Positions 17,829 through 27,113 of a stretch of 48,235 bases of DNA are shown here, piece after piece (positions within the stretch are counted from its first letter, which is position 1; every line of letters begins with the position of its first letter). The notes beneath the pieces were generated by a model. That model saw only the letters and a list, made by a program, of their open reading frames with translations, had not been told where the DNA came from and ran no database searches. Source of the stretch: Nocardia vulneris (GTDB taxonomy: Bacteria; Actinomycetota; Actinomycetes; Mycobacteriales; Mycobacteriaceae); contig NZ_BDCI01000006.1 in assembly GCF_001613425.1 (NCBI RefSeq), forward strand, positions 1-48,235, given 5' to 3'. The translations under genes and the position numbers were made by a program.

Positions 17829-20384
17829 TTACTTGCCGACGATGAGCCCGTCACCGTCCGGCGTGACGGTCACCTTCACGGTGTCGCCGTCGGCGACCTC
17901 ACCCGAGAGCAGCTCCTTGGCGAGCGTGTCGCCGATCGCCTGCTGCACCAGCCTGCGCAGCGGCCGCGCGCCGTAGACCGGGTCGTAGCCGCGCACGGCC
18001 AGCCAGAACCGGGCCGAATCGCTCACGTCCAGCTTCAGCCTGCGCTGCGCGAGCCGCTTCTGCAGCTGATCGAGCTGGATGTCGACGATGTGCTCCAGCT
18101 GCTCCTCGTCTAGCGCGTGGAACATCACCACGTCGTCGAGGCGGTTGAGGAACTCCGGCTTGAACGCCGAGCGCACCGCGTTCATCACGAACTCGCGTTC
18201 GCCGCCCGCACCGAGGTTCGAGGTCAGGATCAGGATGGTGTTGCGGAAGTCCACCGTGCGGCCCTGGCCGTCGGTGAGCCGTCCCTCGTCGAGCACGGCG
18301 AGCAGGATGTCGAACACATCCGGGTGCGCCTTCTCGATCTCGTCGAACAGCACCACCGTGTACGGCCTGCGCCGCACCGCCTCGGTGAGCTGCCCGCCCT
18401 GGTCGTAACCGACGTAGCCGGGCGGAGCACCGACCAGCCGAGCCACCGCGTGCTTCTCGCTGTACTCGCTCATGTCGATCCGGACCATGGCGCGTTCGTC
18501 GTCGAACAGGAAGTCCGCCAACGCTTTCGCCAGCTCCGTCTTGCCGACGCCGGTCGGTCCGACGAACATGAACGAGCCGGTCGGCCGGTTCGGGTCCGCG
18601 ACCCCGGCGCGCGCCCGGCGCACCGCGTCCGACACCGCCTGCACCGCCTCGGTCTGGCCGACCACGCGCTTGCCCAGCTCCTGCTCCATCCGCAGCAGCT
18701 TCTGCGTCTCGCCTTCGAGCAGCCGGCCCACCGGGATACCGGTCCAGGCGGCGACCACCTCGGCGATATCGTCCGGGCCCACTTCCTCTTTCAACATCAC
18801 GTCGCCGTCGCCCGCGGTCTTCGACGTGCGTTCGGCTTCGGCCAGTTGCGATTCCAGCTCCGGAATGTCCTTGTAGCGCAGCTTGGACACCTTCTCCAGG
18901 TCGCCCTCGCGGTCGGCGCGCTCCTCCTCGCCGCGCAGCACCTCCAGTTCCTTCTTCAGCACCTGGACCTGATCGATCGCCTTCTTCTCGTTCTGCCAGC
19001 GGGTGGTCAGCTGGTTGAGTTCCTCACGGGCGTCGGCCAATTCGGAACGCAGCTTCTCCAGGCGCTGCTTGGAGGCCTCGTCGGTCTCCTTGGTCAGCGC
19101 GAGTTCCTCGATCTCGAGCCGGCGCACCGCGCGCTCGATCTGATCGATTTCCACTGGGCGGGAATCGATTTCCATCTTCAGCCGGGACGCGGACTCGTCG
19201 ACCAGGTCGATCGCCTTGTCCGGCAGGAAGCGCGAGGTGATGTAGCGGTCGCTGAGGCTGGCCGCGGCGACCAGCGCGGAGTCGGTGATCCGCACGCCGT
19301 GGTGGTTCTCGTAACGCTCCTTGAGCCCGCGCAGGATGCCGATGGTGTCCTCCACCGACGGCTCCCCGACCAGCACCTGCTGGAAGCGGCGCTCCAGGGC
19401 CGCGTCCTTCTCGATGTGCTTGCGGTACTCCTCCAGCGTGGTCGCGCCGACCAGGCGTAGTTCACCGCGGGCCAGCATCGGCTTGATCATGTTGCCCGCG
19501 TCCATCGCGGACTCGCCGGTCGCACCGGCGCCGACGATGGTGTGCAGCTCGTCGATGAACGTGATGATCTGTCCCGCACTGTTCTTGATGTCCTCGAGCA
19601 CGGCCTTGAGCCGTTCCTCGAACTCGCCGCGATACTTCGCACCGGCGACCATCGCGCCGAGATCCAGCGAGACGACGGACTTGCCGCGCAACGACTCCGG
19701 CACGTCGCCGGCGACGATGCGCTGCGCGAGACCCTCGACGATGGCGGTCTTGCCGACGCCCGGCTCACCGATGAGCACCGGGTTGTTCTTGGTGCGACGG
19801 CTCAAAACCTGTACCACGCGGCGGATTTCGGCGTCTCGCCCGATCACCGGGTCGAGCTTGCCCTCCTGCGCGGCCGCGGTGAGGTCGGTGGAGTACTTCT
19901 CCAGCGCCTGGTAGCTGCCTTCGGGTTCCGGGCTGGTCACCCGCGCGCTGCCGCGCACGGTGGTGAACGCTTCGCGCAGGGCGTCGGCGTTCGCGCCGTA
20001 CTTCACCAGCAGCATCGTCACGTCGGAATCGCCCTTGGCCAGCCCGACCATGACGTGTTCGGTGGAGACGTACTCGTCGCCCAGCTCGGTGGCCAGGTGC
20101 TGGGCGGCGGTGATCGCGGCCAGCGCCTCGCGGCCGAGTTGCGGTGTGGTGGTGGCGCCGCTCGCCTTGGGCAGCCGTTCCACGATGTCCTGGGCCTCGC
20201 GCCGGACCGACGCCGGGTCGACGCCGACGGCCTTCAGCAGCGGGGCGGCGATGCCGTCGGTCTGATCCAGCAACGCCACCAGCAAATGGGCCGGACGAAT
20301 CTCCGGGTTGCCCGCAGCGGAGGCCGCCTGCAGTGCGGCGGTCAGGGCCGCCTGGGTTTTGGTGGTGGGATTGAACGAGTCCAC
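17829..20384 (-). CDS. clpB: ATP-dependent disaggregase ClpB
   Basis: An 851-residue Hsp100 with the full order of parts: N domain (1-145), first AAA+ module (Walker A GEPGVGKT near 205, Walker B FIDELHT, pore loop AKYRGEFE), a coiled-coil middle domain (about 400-520), and a second AAA+ module (Walker A GPTGVGKT near 600, [11 protein letters not shown]). It extracts proteins from aggregates with DnaK-DnaJ-GrpE, all encoded in this window. It starts at GTG 20384 with AGGAAGG upstream. A HAIR inverted repeat about 100 bp upstream marks it as an HspR target. A shortened paralogue lies directly upstream. Confidence 0.96.
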   Translation of the reverse strand: MDSFNPTTKTQAALTAALQAASAAGNPEIRPAHLLVALLDQTDGIAAPLLKAVGVDPASVRREAQDIVERLPKASGATTTPQLGREALAAITAAQHLATELGDEYVSTEHVMVGLAKGDSDVTMLLVKYGANADALREAFTTVRGSARVTSPEPEGSYQALEKYSTDLTAAAQEGKLDPVIGRDAEIRRVVQVLSRRTKNNPVLIGEPGVGKTAIVEGLAQRIVAGDVPESLRGKSVVSLDLGAMVAGAKYRGEFEERLKAVLEDIKNSAGQIITFIDELHTIVGAGATGESAMDAGNMIKPMLARGELRLVGATTLEEYRKHIEKDAALERRFQQVLVGEPSVEDTIGILRGLKERYENHHGVRITDSALVAAASLSDRYITSRFLPDKAIDLVDESASRLKMEIDSRPVEIDQIERAVRRLEIEELALTKETDEASKQRLEKLRSELADAREELNQLTTRWQNEKKAIDQVQVLKKELEVLRGEEERADREGDLEKVSKLRYKDIPELESQLAEAERTSKTAGDGDVMLKEEVGPDDIAEVVAAWTGIPVGRLLEGETQKLLRMEQELGKRVVGQTEAVQAVSDAVRRARAGVADPNRPTGSFMFVGPTGVGKTELAKALADFLFDDERAMVRIDMSEYSEKHAVARLVGAPPGYVGYDQGGQLTEAVRRRPYTVVLFDEIEKAHPDVFDILLAVLDEGRLTDGQGRTVDFRNTILILTSNLGAGGEREFVMNAVRSAFKPEFLNRLDDVVMFHALDEEQLEHIVDIQLDQLQKRLAQRRLKLDVSDSARFWLAVRGYDPVYGARPLRRLVQQAIGDTLAKELLSGEVADGDTVKVTVTPDGDGLIVGK

Positions 20385-20484
20385 AAGTCACCTTCCTGCT
20401 AGTCGATGTGGCGGCTCCGGAGCCTGATCCGCACGAAACCCTTCGCACGGCTCCGTGCCGTTCCTAACGTCCAACGTCGGAAAG

Positions 20485-20505
20485 GTTGAGTCTGTTCCGC
20501 TCAAG
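20485..20505. promoter_or_regulatory. HAIR element (HspR operator) upstream of clpB
   Basis: GTTGAGT-N7-GCTCAAG matches 12 of 14 fixed positions of the HAIR consensus CTTGAGT-N7-ACTCAAG. It lies 101-121 bp upstream of the clpB GTG and downstream of the paralogue's stop. Both half-sites are identical to those of the HAIR upstream of dnaK in this window. Repression by HspR, relieved on heat shock, is known for clpB and dnaK in Streptomyces and Mycobacterium. Confidence 0.82.
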
Positions 20506-20596
20506 TTCAGTTGTTTTCCCGTGCGGTGAAACGGTACGCCGGGACGCGGGCGAACAGGACGAATCCCGCCGCTCGCGCCGGGTCGATGCCGAATGG

Positions 20597-22318
20597 TCAG
20601 CTCAGGTTCAACCGGTCGAGCGGGACGCCCGCCCACTCCGCGACCAAGGCGGCGATGTGCCAGTCTTCGACCTGTCCGACGGACACTGCCGGGGGTGCTC
20701 CGGCGGATTCCGCTCGTTCGACTACGCGCTGCTCCAGGTGCGGAATCGTGCTGTAGCGCAGCTTGGACGCCAGGCCGAAATCGCCGGTGCGTTCGGCGCG
20801 CTCGTATTCGGCCCGCGCGTCGGCCAATTGCTGCGCGAGGTCACGATCGACCATGCGGTCCTTCTCCAGCCATCCCGCGGTGCTCCGCGTCAGGTCGTCC
20901 TGCAGGTCCATGATCTGATCGACGGCCCGCTGCCGGTCCCGCCATTCGTTCAGCAGTTGGGCAAGCCGGGCGCGAGCGGTCGCGAGCTCCGACCGCAGCC
21001 GGCTCGAACGCTCGGCGACCTGCTCCGCCGGCTCCTGCTTCAGCGCCGCCTGTTCGGTTTCGAGGCGGCGGATCGCGTCCTGGAGCTCGTCGACGTCGAC
21101 CGGCCGATCGAGTGTCGCCATGCGCAGCTGCGCGGCAGCCGCGTCGATCAGGTGAATCGCCGTGTCCGGCAACGGCCCGGGCAGATGGCGGTCGGCGAGC
21201 AGCACGGCGGCCTGGACCGCGTGGTCGGTGATCCGCACTTGATGGTGCGCCTCGTAGCGCGGCCGGACGCCGCGCAGCATGGCGACGGCATCGGCGTGGT
21301 CCGGCGCCCGCACCTCGATCCGCTGGAAGACCCGGGTCAGCGCGCTGTCGCGCGCGACGAGCCGGGCATACGTCTCGGGTGTGGCCGTACCGACGAGGCG
21401 CAGCGCCGGGCGCGCGAGTACCGGCGCGAGCACGATGGTGGTGGTCGTCGCGAGGGCGTCGGCCACGGGCGCGAGTGTGGCCAGTTCATCGATCACGACG
21501 ACAGCGCGCGCGGCCCGGTCCTCGATGCCGTCCAGCACCGCGGTGAGCCGCTGCTCGAACTCCCCGAAGCCGCCGGCCCCGGCCATCATCGCGGCCAGAT
21601 CGAGCAGGACAACGACGTTGTCGCGCAACAGGTCCGGTGCCTCACCGGCCACGATTCGCTGCGCGAGGCCCGCGATGATCGACGTCTTGCCGACACCGTC
21701 GGCGCCGACGAGCACCGCGGCATTTCTGCTGCGCAGGCTCGAAACCAGAGCCAGCCGGCGGATTTCGGCGGATCGCCCGACGACGGGGTCGAGCTCGCCG
21801 CTGCGGGCCGACTCGGTGAGGTCGGTGGTGTACTTGCGCAGCGCCCAGCGGCTGTTCGCCGGATCGGCGTCGGCGATCACACCGCCGGGGTCCGCGGGCA
21901 GCACGCCGTGCAGCGTCTCGGCGGTGACACCGTGTGCCGCGAGCAGGCCCGCCTCCGCCGTGTCGCCTGCCACCAGGCCGAGCACGAGGTGCTCGGTCGA
22001 AACGTGCACCGCCCCGGATTCGGTCGCGGCCCGTCGCGCCGCACTGCACACCGCGAGCGCGTCACGACCGAGCTGCGGGACGACACTCGCATCGGCGGTG
22101 GTCGGCAGCTGGTCCGCGAGATCTTGCGCGCCGCGGCGCACGACGCCCGGGTCGGCGCCGACGGCCTGCAGGAGCGCCGCGACCGTGCCGTCGACTTGAT
22201 CGAGCATCGAGATCAACAGGTGCGCGGGTGCGATCTCCGGATTGCCCGCGGCGAACGCCGACTGCAACGCGGTGGTCAGGGAAGCCTCGGTCTTGCTGGT
22301 CGGATTGAACGTGTCCAC
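20597..22318 (-). CDS. ClpB paralogue lacking the second AAA+ module
   Basis: 573 residues from GTG 22318, chosen because VDTFNPTSKTEASL aligns with the ClpB start. It has a ClpB N domain (1-145), one AAA+ module with Walker A GADGVGKT (205-212) and Walker B VVVIDE (D277/E278), and a coiled-coil middle domain. It stops at VAEWAGVPLDRL, where ClpB has its middle/second-module junction. The pore loop differs: Clp[10 protein letters not shown] is AGAGGFGEF here, so the usual Tyr is lost. Of the two trans-acting Arg in ERRF only one remains (TRVF). No frameshift remnant of the second module is apparent between the stop and clpB. Modulator of ClpB or independent single-ring protein are both possible. 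Confidence 0.85.
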   Translation of the reverse strand: MDTFNPTSKTEASLTTALQSAFAAGNPEIAPAHLLISMLDQVDGTVAALLQAVGADPGVVRRGAQDLADQLPTTADASVVPQLGRDALAVCSAARRAATESGAVHVSTEHLVLGLVAGDTAEAGLLAAHGVTAETLHGVLPADPGGVIADADPANSRWALRKYTTDLTESARSGELDPVVGRSAEIRRLALVSSLRSRNAAVLVGADGVGKTSIIAGLAQRIVAGEAPDLLRDNVVVLLDLAAMMAGAGGFGEFEQRLTAVLDGIEDRAARAVVVIDELATLAPVADALATTTTIVLAPVLARPALRLVGTATPETYARLVARDSALTRVFQRIEVRAPDHADAVAMLRGVRPRYEAHHQVRITDHAVQAAVLLADRHLPGPLPDTAIHLIDAAAAQLRMATLDRPVDVDELQDAIRRLETEQAALKQEPAEQVAERSSRLRSELATARARLAQLLNEWRDRQRAVDQIMDLQDDLTRSTAGWLEKDRMVDRDLAQQLADARAEYERAERTGDFGLASKLRYSTIPHLEQRVVERAESAGAPPAVSVGQVEDWHIAALVAEWAGVPLDRLNLS

Positions 22319-22403
22319 CGCTCCACTACTAGCCGACGGCGGGGCAGGCCCGAACCGGAACGCCGCGACACCCGTCAATGCGATGAATCACAGTGCCCAC
22401 GGG

Positions 22404-22476
22404 GTATGGATGCATACGATGAGCCTGGCCGTTAGTTGATGCATCACTCTTCACCCGACCGAGGGAGCGAATGCAT
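22404..22476. promoter_or_regulatory. Palindromes with three ATGCAT boxes before a reductase gene
   Basis: GTATG-GATG-CATAC (22404-22417) and the perfect palindrome TGATGCATCA (22437-22446) lie upstream of the zinc-less reductase. ATGCAT occurs at 22410, 22439 and 22471, the last one overlapping the start codon. The 29- and 32-bp spacings are near three helical turns. It is a candidate operator; no adjacent regulator gene is visible. Confidence 0.4.
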
Positions 22477-23410
22477 GCGCGCGATCGTGGTACAGAAGTT
22501 CGGAGCGACACCCGAGTTGGTCGACATGCCGGTTCCCGAGCCGGGACCGGGGACCGTCCGGGTGCAGATCGAGGCGGCGGGGGTCAACCCGTTCGACGCG
22601 AAAATGGCCGACGGCATCCTGGACGGCAAGATGCCCCATGATTTTCCGATGATCCTCGGCGTCGACGGCGCGGGCACCGTCGCCACCGTCGGGCCCGGCG
22701 TCAGCCGCTTCGCCGTCGGTGACCGGGTGGTCGGCAAATTCCTGACGCCGCCCGCCGGGCACGGCAGCTTCGCCGAGTTCGCGGTGGTTCCCGAGAGCGG
22801 CATCCTGGTACCCGTCCCCGACGGCGTGCCGACCGCGACGGCCGCCGCGGTGCCGACCGCGGGCGTCACCGCACAGGACCTGGTGGACGCCACCGGGATC
22901 GAGCCCGGCCAGACGGTGCTGATCGTCGGCGCCACCGGTGGTGTGGGCTCCTTCCTGGTCCAGCTGGCGAACATGGCGGGGGCGCAGGTCATCGCCACCG
23001 CCCGCGCCGCGGTCGCGGATCAGATGACCCGGCTGGGCGCCGCCGAGACCGTCGACTACGCCGCGGGTTCGATCGGTGCGCAGGTCGCCGCCGCGCACCC
23101 GGACGGCATCGACGTGCTCTACGACCTGGTCAGCCCGCCCGCGGCGCTGGCCGACCTGCTCGGCCTCGTGCGCCCCGGCGGCGCGGTGTACTCCACCATC
23201 TGGTCCACCGACGAGAACGCGCTGCGAGCCAAGGGACTGCGCGGCGGCAACCTCGAATCCAGCGGCGGCGCAGCGGAATTGGCCCGGTTGCTGGACCGGG
23301 TCGCCGAAGGTGACGTGGTGGTGCCGATCGACGCGACCATCCCCCTCGCCGACGGGGTGAGCGTGCTCGGCGCCACCGGTGCCCGCGGCAAAACCGTCCT
23401 CGCGATCTGA
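22475..23410 (+). CDS. Zinc-less medium-chain NADP-dependent reductase (quinone oxidoreductase type)
   Basis: A 311-residue MDR protein. It has GroES-like residues 1-115 (GVNPFDAKM, GVDGAGTV, GDRVVGKF) and a Rossmann domain with VGATGGVGSFLVQL. It lacks the Cys and His ligands of zinc alcohol dehydrogenases, so it belongs with quinone oxidoreductases and enoyl reductases. GAGGGAG seven bases before ATG 22475 decides the start over upstream in-frame codons. It appears monocistronic. The substrate is unknown. Confidence 0.88.
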   Translation: MRAIVVQKFGATPELVDMPVPEPGPGTVRVQIEAAGVNPFDAKMADGILDGKMPHDFPMILGVDGAGTVATVGPGVSRFAVGDRVVGKFLTPPAGHGSFAEFAVVPESGILVPVPDGVPTATAAAVPTAGVTAQDLVDATGIEPGQTVLIVGATGGVGSFLVQLANMAGAQVIATARAAVADQMTRLGAAETVDYAAGSIGAQVAAAHPDGIDVLYDLVSPPAALADLLGLVRPGGAVYSTIWSTDENALRAKGLRGGNLESSGGAAELARLLDRVAEGDVVVPIDATIPLADGVSVLGATGARGKTVLAI

Positions 23411-23636
23411 GTACCCTCGACAGCGGCAGCGCGCTCCCGACAAGCCGCGACTGCCGTGATGTGATTTCCGCATCAAGGCCGTAACAGATGGCGTTAGCCC
23501 GACGGTTACCGTTTGGTCTGGGCTTCAGGGACATACCCGCCCCGACCACGGGGAATTCAGGGATACTGGTCCGCGGAGGACAGCCGGTTACGGGTAGGTC
23601 CCCGGGCAGAAACTGAGGGAAAGGAAACACCGCGTC

Positions 23637-24794
23637 GTGGATGCGCGTTCGGCTGCGCTGGTCCGCGCCAACTTCCGTTCGGTGATCGAGGCGCCGAACG
23701 GATCCGAGCGGTTGGTCAGTGCGTTCTACGGTCATTTGTTCGCCGAGAACCCGCAACTGCGTGAACTCTTCCCGCCTGCGATGGACATGCAGGCGAAGCG
23801 GATCGTCACGGCCATCCAGTATGTGCTCGACCATCTGGAGGATTGGGGACGGGCGCAGAAGTTCCTCGAGCAGCTGGCTCGGGATCACCGCAAGTACGGC
23901 GTCGACGCGGCGCACTACGACGCGGCGGGCCGCGCGCTGCTGTCCGCCTTCCGCGCCTACAACGGCGCCGCCTGGCACCGTGGCCTGGAGGAGGGCTGGC
24001 GCGACATCACGATCCTGATCTCGGCGTCCATGGCGATCGGCGCGAATTCCGACAAATCGCAGCCGTTCTGGGAGGCGACCGTGGTCGGGCACCGGCGGGT
24101 GCTCGAGGATCTGGCCATCGTGCGGTTGCAGTCCGAGAGCCCGATCCCGTACCAGGCCGGTCAGTACGTGCCGCTCACGGTGCCGCAGCGGCCGAAGATG
24201 TGGCGCTATTTCTCGCCCGCGATTCCCGCGAACCCGTACGGCGAGATCGAATTCCACATCCGCAAGATCCGCGGCGGCTGGGTGAGCCCCGCCATCGTCA
24301 ACGAGACCAGGGTCGGTGACCGCTGGCAGATCGCCGGTCCGCTCGGCGGCCTGCACGTGGATCGGGAAAGCGGCCGCGATGTGCTGATGATCGGCGCGGG
24401 CACCGGTATCGCGCCGCTGCGCGCCCAGCTGATCGAGATGGGCCAGCGGGGCATCAACCCGCGGGTGCACTTCTTCATCGGCGGCCGCTACCCCTGCGAT
24501 CTCTACGACGTGGAGAACATGTGGCAGCTCTCGCAGAGCAATCCGTGGCTCACCATCGTTCCGGTCTGCGAACAGAAGACCAACCCGTGGTGGTATCCGC
24601 ATCCGCCGCAGGAAGAGCCGTACGGCATGCATCGGCGGTTGATCGGTAACCTGGGCGCGGTGGTCGCGAGCTTCGGCGCGTGGGCGGACCGGCAGATCCA
24701 GATCGCCGGATCGGCGAAGATGATCGCGGATACCCGCCGGGCGTTGATCGCGGTCGGTACTCCGGAGCACATCATCAGCTCCGATCCTGTGTGA
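23637..24794 (+). CDS. Flavohemoglobin-like protein: globin plus FAD/NAD reductase
   Basis: A 385-residue fusion. The globin domain (1-140) keeps B10 Tyr (Y31), CD1 Phe (F45), a Gln where Hmp has E7 (Q52) and a proximal-type His (H84, in DHRKYGV). The ferredoxin-reductase-like part follows: a FAD barrel with RYFS (190-193) and a NAD(P) domain with GAGTGIAP (253-260). The variant FAD motif and long-range similarity fit the divergent type II flavohemoglobins exemplified by Rv0385 rather than NO-detoxifying Hmp. The Mycobacterium protein has been linked to D-lactate oxidation, so NO dioxygenase activity should not be assumed. It starts at GTG 23637. The next gene follows after 14 bases. Confidence 0.88.
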   Translation: MDARSAALVRANFRSVIEAPNGSERLVSAFYGHLFAENPQLRELFPPAMDMQAKRIVTAIQYVLDHLEDWGRAQKFLEQLARDHRKYGVDAAHYDAAGRALLSAFRAYNGAAWHRGLEEGWRDITILISASMAIGANSDKSQPFWEATVVGHRRVLEDLAIVRLQSESPIPYQAGQYVPLTVPQRPKMWRYFSPAIPANPYGEIEFHIRKIRGGWVSPAIVNETRVGDRWQIAGPLGGLHVDRESGRDVLMIGAGTGIAPLRAQLIEMGQRGINPRVHFFIGGRYPCDLYDVENMWQLSQSNPWLTIVPVCEQKTNPWWYPHPPQEEPYGMHRRLIGNLGAVVASFGAWADRQIQIAGSAKMIADTRRALIAVGTPEHIISSDPV

Positions 24795-24808
24795 TGAAGG
24801 AGGCCCCA

Positions 24809-25591
24809 ATGGTGGGGGACCCTGGTGCGCGTGGCAACGGCGCACCGCAGCCGCCCGAGTGGACCGCGACCGTGGTCGGGCATCATCGAATCCGCCACGA
24901 CCTGGCGGTGATTCGCTTGATCGGCGAGTTCGTCCCGTTCGTCGCGGGGCAATCCGTCGAGGTGACGGTGCCGCAGCAACCGAGTATGCGGCGCCGGTTG
25001 TCCCCGGCGCTGCCGCCCTCGCTGGACGGCAAGCTGGAGTTCCACGTGCGCACCGTGCCGGGCGGCTGGTGCAGCGGTTCCATCGTGGCCGACACCACCG
25101 CGGGCGACGAGTGGAAGATCCGCGCGCCCCTCGGCGGTTTCACGGTCGACCCCGAGGGTGACGAGGTGGTGATGATCGCGGGCGGCACCGGACTCGCGCC
25201 GATGCGGGCGCAGATCCTGGACCTGGCGCGCGCTCCGGAACCGCCGCGCACCTATCTGTTCTTCGGCGGGCACTCGCCGCGCGAGCTCTACGCCTCCGAC
25301 ATGCTGTACCTGCTCGCCGACGAATTGCCTTGGCTCACGGTCATTCCCGTGGTGGAGAGCCCGGACGACCCGAGCTGGGTGGACGAGTGGTACGAGCACA
25401 GCCGCGTCGACATCGGCTTCCCGCCCGACGACATGCTGTTCGGCACCCTCGCCGAAGTGGTCGGCTCGCACGGCGCCTTCGAGAATCACCAGGTGCTGGT
25501 CTGCGGGTCGCCGCGGATGGTCAGCGCGACCGTCGACCGCCTGCTGGAAACCGGAACTCCGCCGGAGCGCATCCAATTCGAAGGTCTGTAA
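24809..25591 (+). CDS. Stand-alone FAD/NAD reductase, globin-less flavohemoglobin paralogue
   Basis: 260 residues from ATG 24809, chosen because AAGGAGG sits five bases upstream; an in-frame ATG at 24794 overlapping the previous stop is the alternative. From WTATVVGHHRI onward it aligns with the reductase half of the preceding gene (WEATVVGHRRV), then shows the FAD motif RRLS, the GGTGLAPMRAQ NAD(P) loop and CGSPRMV near the end. No globin part exists. It is probably co-transcribed with the flavohemoglobin-like gene and could supply electrons to another acceptor. The terminal cytochrome or oxygenase partner is unknown. Confidence 0.85.
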   Translation: MVGDPGARGNGAPQPPEWTATVVGHHRIRHDLAVIRLIGEFVPFVAGQSVEVTVPQQPSMRRRLSPALPPSLDGKLEFHVRTVPGGWCSGSIVADTTAGDEWKIRAPLGGFTVDPEGDEVVMIAGGTGLAPMRAQILDLARAPEPPRTYLFFGGHSPRELYASDMLYLLADELPWLTVIPVVESPDDPSWVDEWYEHSRVDIGFPPDDMLFGTLAEVVGSHGAFENHQVLVCGSPRMVSATVDRLLETGTPPERIQFEGL

Positions 25592-25601
25592 CCCCGGGAG
25601 A

Positions 25602-25679
25602 CCGGAATCCGGCCGCGGTACTGGGCACGGCCGGATTCCGGGTCGGTCCGGGATTACGGGAGGGGTCGAAATCCCGGAC
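25602..25679. terminator. Two back-to-back terminator hairpins between convergent genes
   Basis: First stem: 14 perfect pairs (25602-25615 with 25628-25641), 12-nt loop. Second stem: 10 perfect pairs (25646-25655 with 25670-25679), 14-nt loop. They fill the 94-bp gap between the convergent reductase and flavohemoglobin-like genes and probably end transcription from each side. Confidence 0.8.
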
Positions 25680-25685
25680 GGCCGG

Positions 25686-26855
25686 TCAGAACAGCGGGTC
25701 GTGGCGGATGTTCTTGGTGAGCGTCCCCGCGGCCATCAGGCGGAACTTGGTGGTCTGCACCATCGAGGGTGAGCCGACGATCTGCACGTCCCGGTCGGCC
25801 CAGGCGCCGTAGCCGGCGACCACCTTGCCGATCTGGCCGGTCAACCGCGGCTCCAAGCCGGTCCAGTTCGGCGCCAGTGCGCCGGAATCCTGGTACCACC
25901 AAGGGTTTTCCTCGTGTTCGGTCACCGGCGTCACGGTCAGCCAGCGGTTCGCGACGGCCAGGCTGTTGAGGGTGTCGAGATCGTAGAGGTCGCACGGATG
26001 GTGGCCGCCGACGAACAGGTGCACCTTCGGGTTGGTCCGGCGCTGCGCCATCGCCATCAACTGGGCGCGCAGCGGCGCGATTCCGGTGCCGCAGCCGACC
26101 ATCAACATCTTGCGTTTCGCGTTACGCGGGATGCCGAGCCCGCCGAGCGGCGCGCCGAGCAACCACTTGTCGCCGATCGCGGTGTGGCCGACGATGGCCG
26201 AGCTGACCCAGCCGCCGAGCACGCTGCGAATGTGGAATTCGATCTCGCCGTTGGCATTTGCCGGCACGGCGGGCGACATATAGCGCCACATCCGCGGCCG
26301 CGACGGCACCTGCACGCTCATGTACTGACCCGCGGCGTACTGCATCGGCTGGTCGAGCTGGAGCCGCACGATGGACAGATTGCGCAGTACCGCACGGCTT
26401 TCCACGACGGTGCCGGTCCAGACCGGCGGCGTGGTCTCCTTCTCCGCGGCGCCGATCATGGTGTCGCCGATGATCGTCAGGCCTTCGTCCCAGGCCCGGT
26501 CCACCTCGTCGGTCCACATCTCGGTGCCCGCGTAGAGCCGCATCGCGGTCTTCAGCGAGTTGGCGACCGCGGCGTAATGCTCGCGCTGCACACCGTATTT
26601 GCGATGGTCGCGCCCGAGCTGAGCGAGGAAGGGCAACAGTTTGTTCGGCTCCTCGAGCCGGTCCAGCGCGTAGCCGATAGCCTTGACAAGGCGATCACGC
26701 TGTGCGTCCATGGCTGCCGGGAAGAAATCGCGGACTTGGGGGTAGTCGGTGAAGAGGATCGAATAGAACGATCTCGCTAATTTCTCCTGCCCCCCTTCCT
26801 CCGCAGCAACCGCCTTGAACGTCGTTCTGATCAAAGCGACAGTCCGCGAATCCAT
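25686..26855 (-). CDS. Flavohemoglobin-like protein, second copy
   Basis: 389 residues from ATG 26855, chosen by alignment with the first copy (MDSRTVALIR against MDARSAALVR); 29 codons of open frame precede it. Key globin positions match the first copy: Y31, F45, Q52 and H84. The reductase part has RYMS in the FAD site and GCGTGIAP in the NAD(P) loop. It is a clear paralogue on the opposite strand, facing the first copy. Its 5' region is unusual: a phased TGAA(A) array lies 152-258 bp upstream in an AT-rich stretch, suggesting complex control. The physiological substrate is unknown; see the first copy. Confidence 0.88.
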   Translation of the reverse strand: MDSRTVALIRTTFKAVAAEEGGQEKLARSFYSILFTDYPQVRDFFPAAMDAQRDRLVKAIGYALDRLEEPNKLLPFLAQLGRDHRKYGVQREHYAAVANSLKTAMRLYAGTEMWTDEVDRAWDEGLTIIGDTMIGAAEKETTPPVWTGTVVESRAVLRNLSIVRLQLDQPMQYAAGQYMSVQVPSRPRMWRYMSPAVPANANGEIEFHIRSVLGGWVSSAIVGHTAIGDKWLLGAPLGGLGIPRNAKRKMLMVGCGTGIAPLRAQLMAMAQRRTNPKVHLFVGGHHPCDLYDLDTLNSLAVANRWLTVTPVTEHEENPWWYQDSGALAPNWTGLEPRLTGQIGKVVAGYGAWADRDVQIVGSPSMVQTTKFRLMAAGTLTKNIRHDPLF

Positions 26856-27006
26856 TTGTGTCACAACCCCATTTCGCACTCGAACACAAAGCTGTGCCGG
26901 CGAGTGAGGTGCTGCGGGACACTCGTCAGCAGCCGTTGCCAAGGAGTGTATGCGAGGTTTGCCAGCTACGGAATCCTCCGTTTAAACATCAAGCGTGTAA
27001 TTCCCC

Positions 27007-27113
27007 TGAAACGAGGATCCACAGCGTGAAACGCCGTGCAAACATACTGAAAGACCGTAAAAACAGGTGAAATCGGTCACAGACACACTGAATTTGCAAG
27101 GCCCGCTGTGAAA
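27007..27113. repeat. Six TGAA(A) boxes at 20/21-bp period
   Basis: TGAA begins at 27007, 27027, 27048, 27068, 27089 and 27109, so the spacings are 20, 21, 20, 21, 20. Five of six continue as TGAAA. Several units also carry ACA near their end (CACAG, AACAT, AACAG, ACACAC). The period equals two turns of B-DNA, so all boxes face the same side of the helix. Read on the other strand they are TTTCA boxes upstream of the flavohemoglobin-like gene. Confidence 0.75.

Noticed and set aside
27007..27113. TGAA(A) array as a CRISPR array
   Set aside because: Only 4-5 bp are repeated per unit, the spacers are about 15 bp, and no cas genes are nearby.
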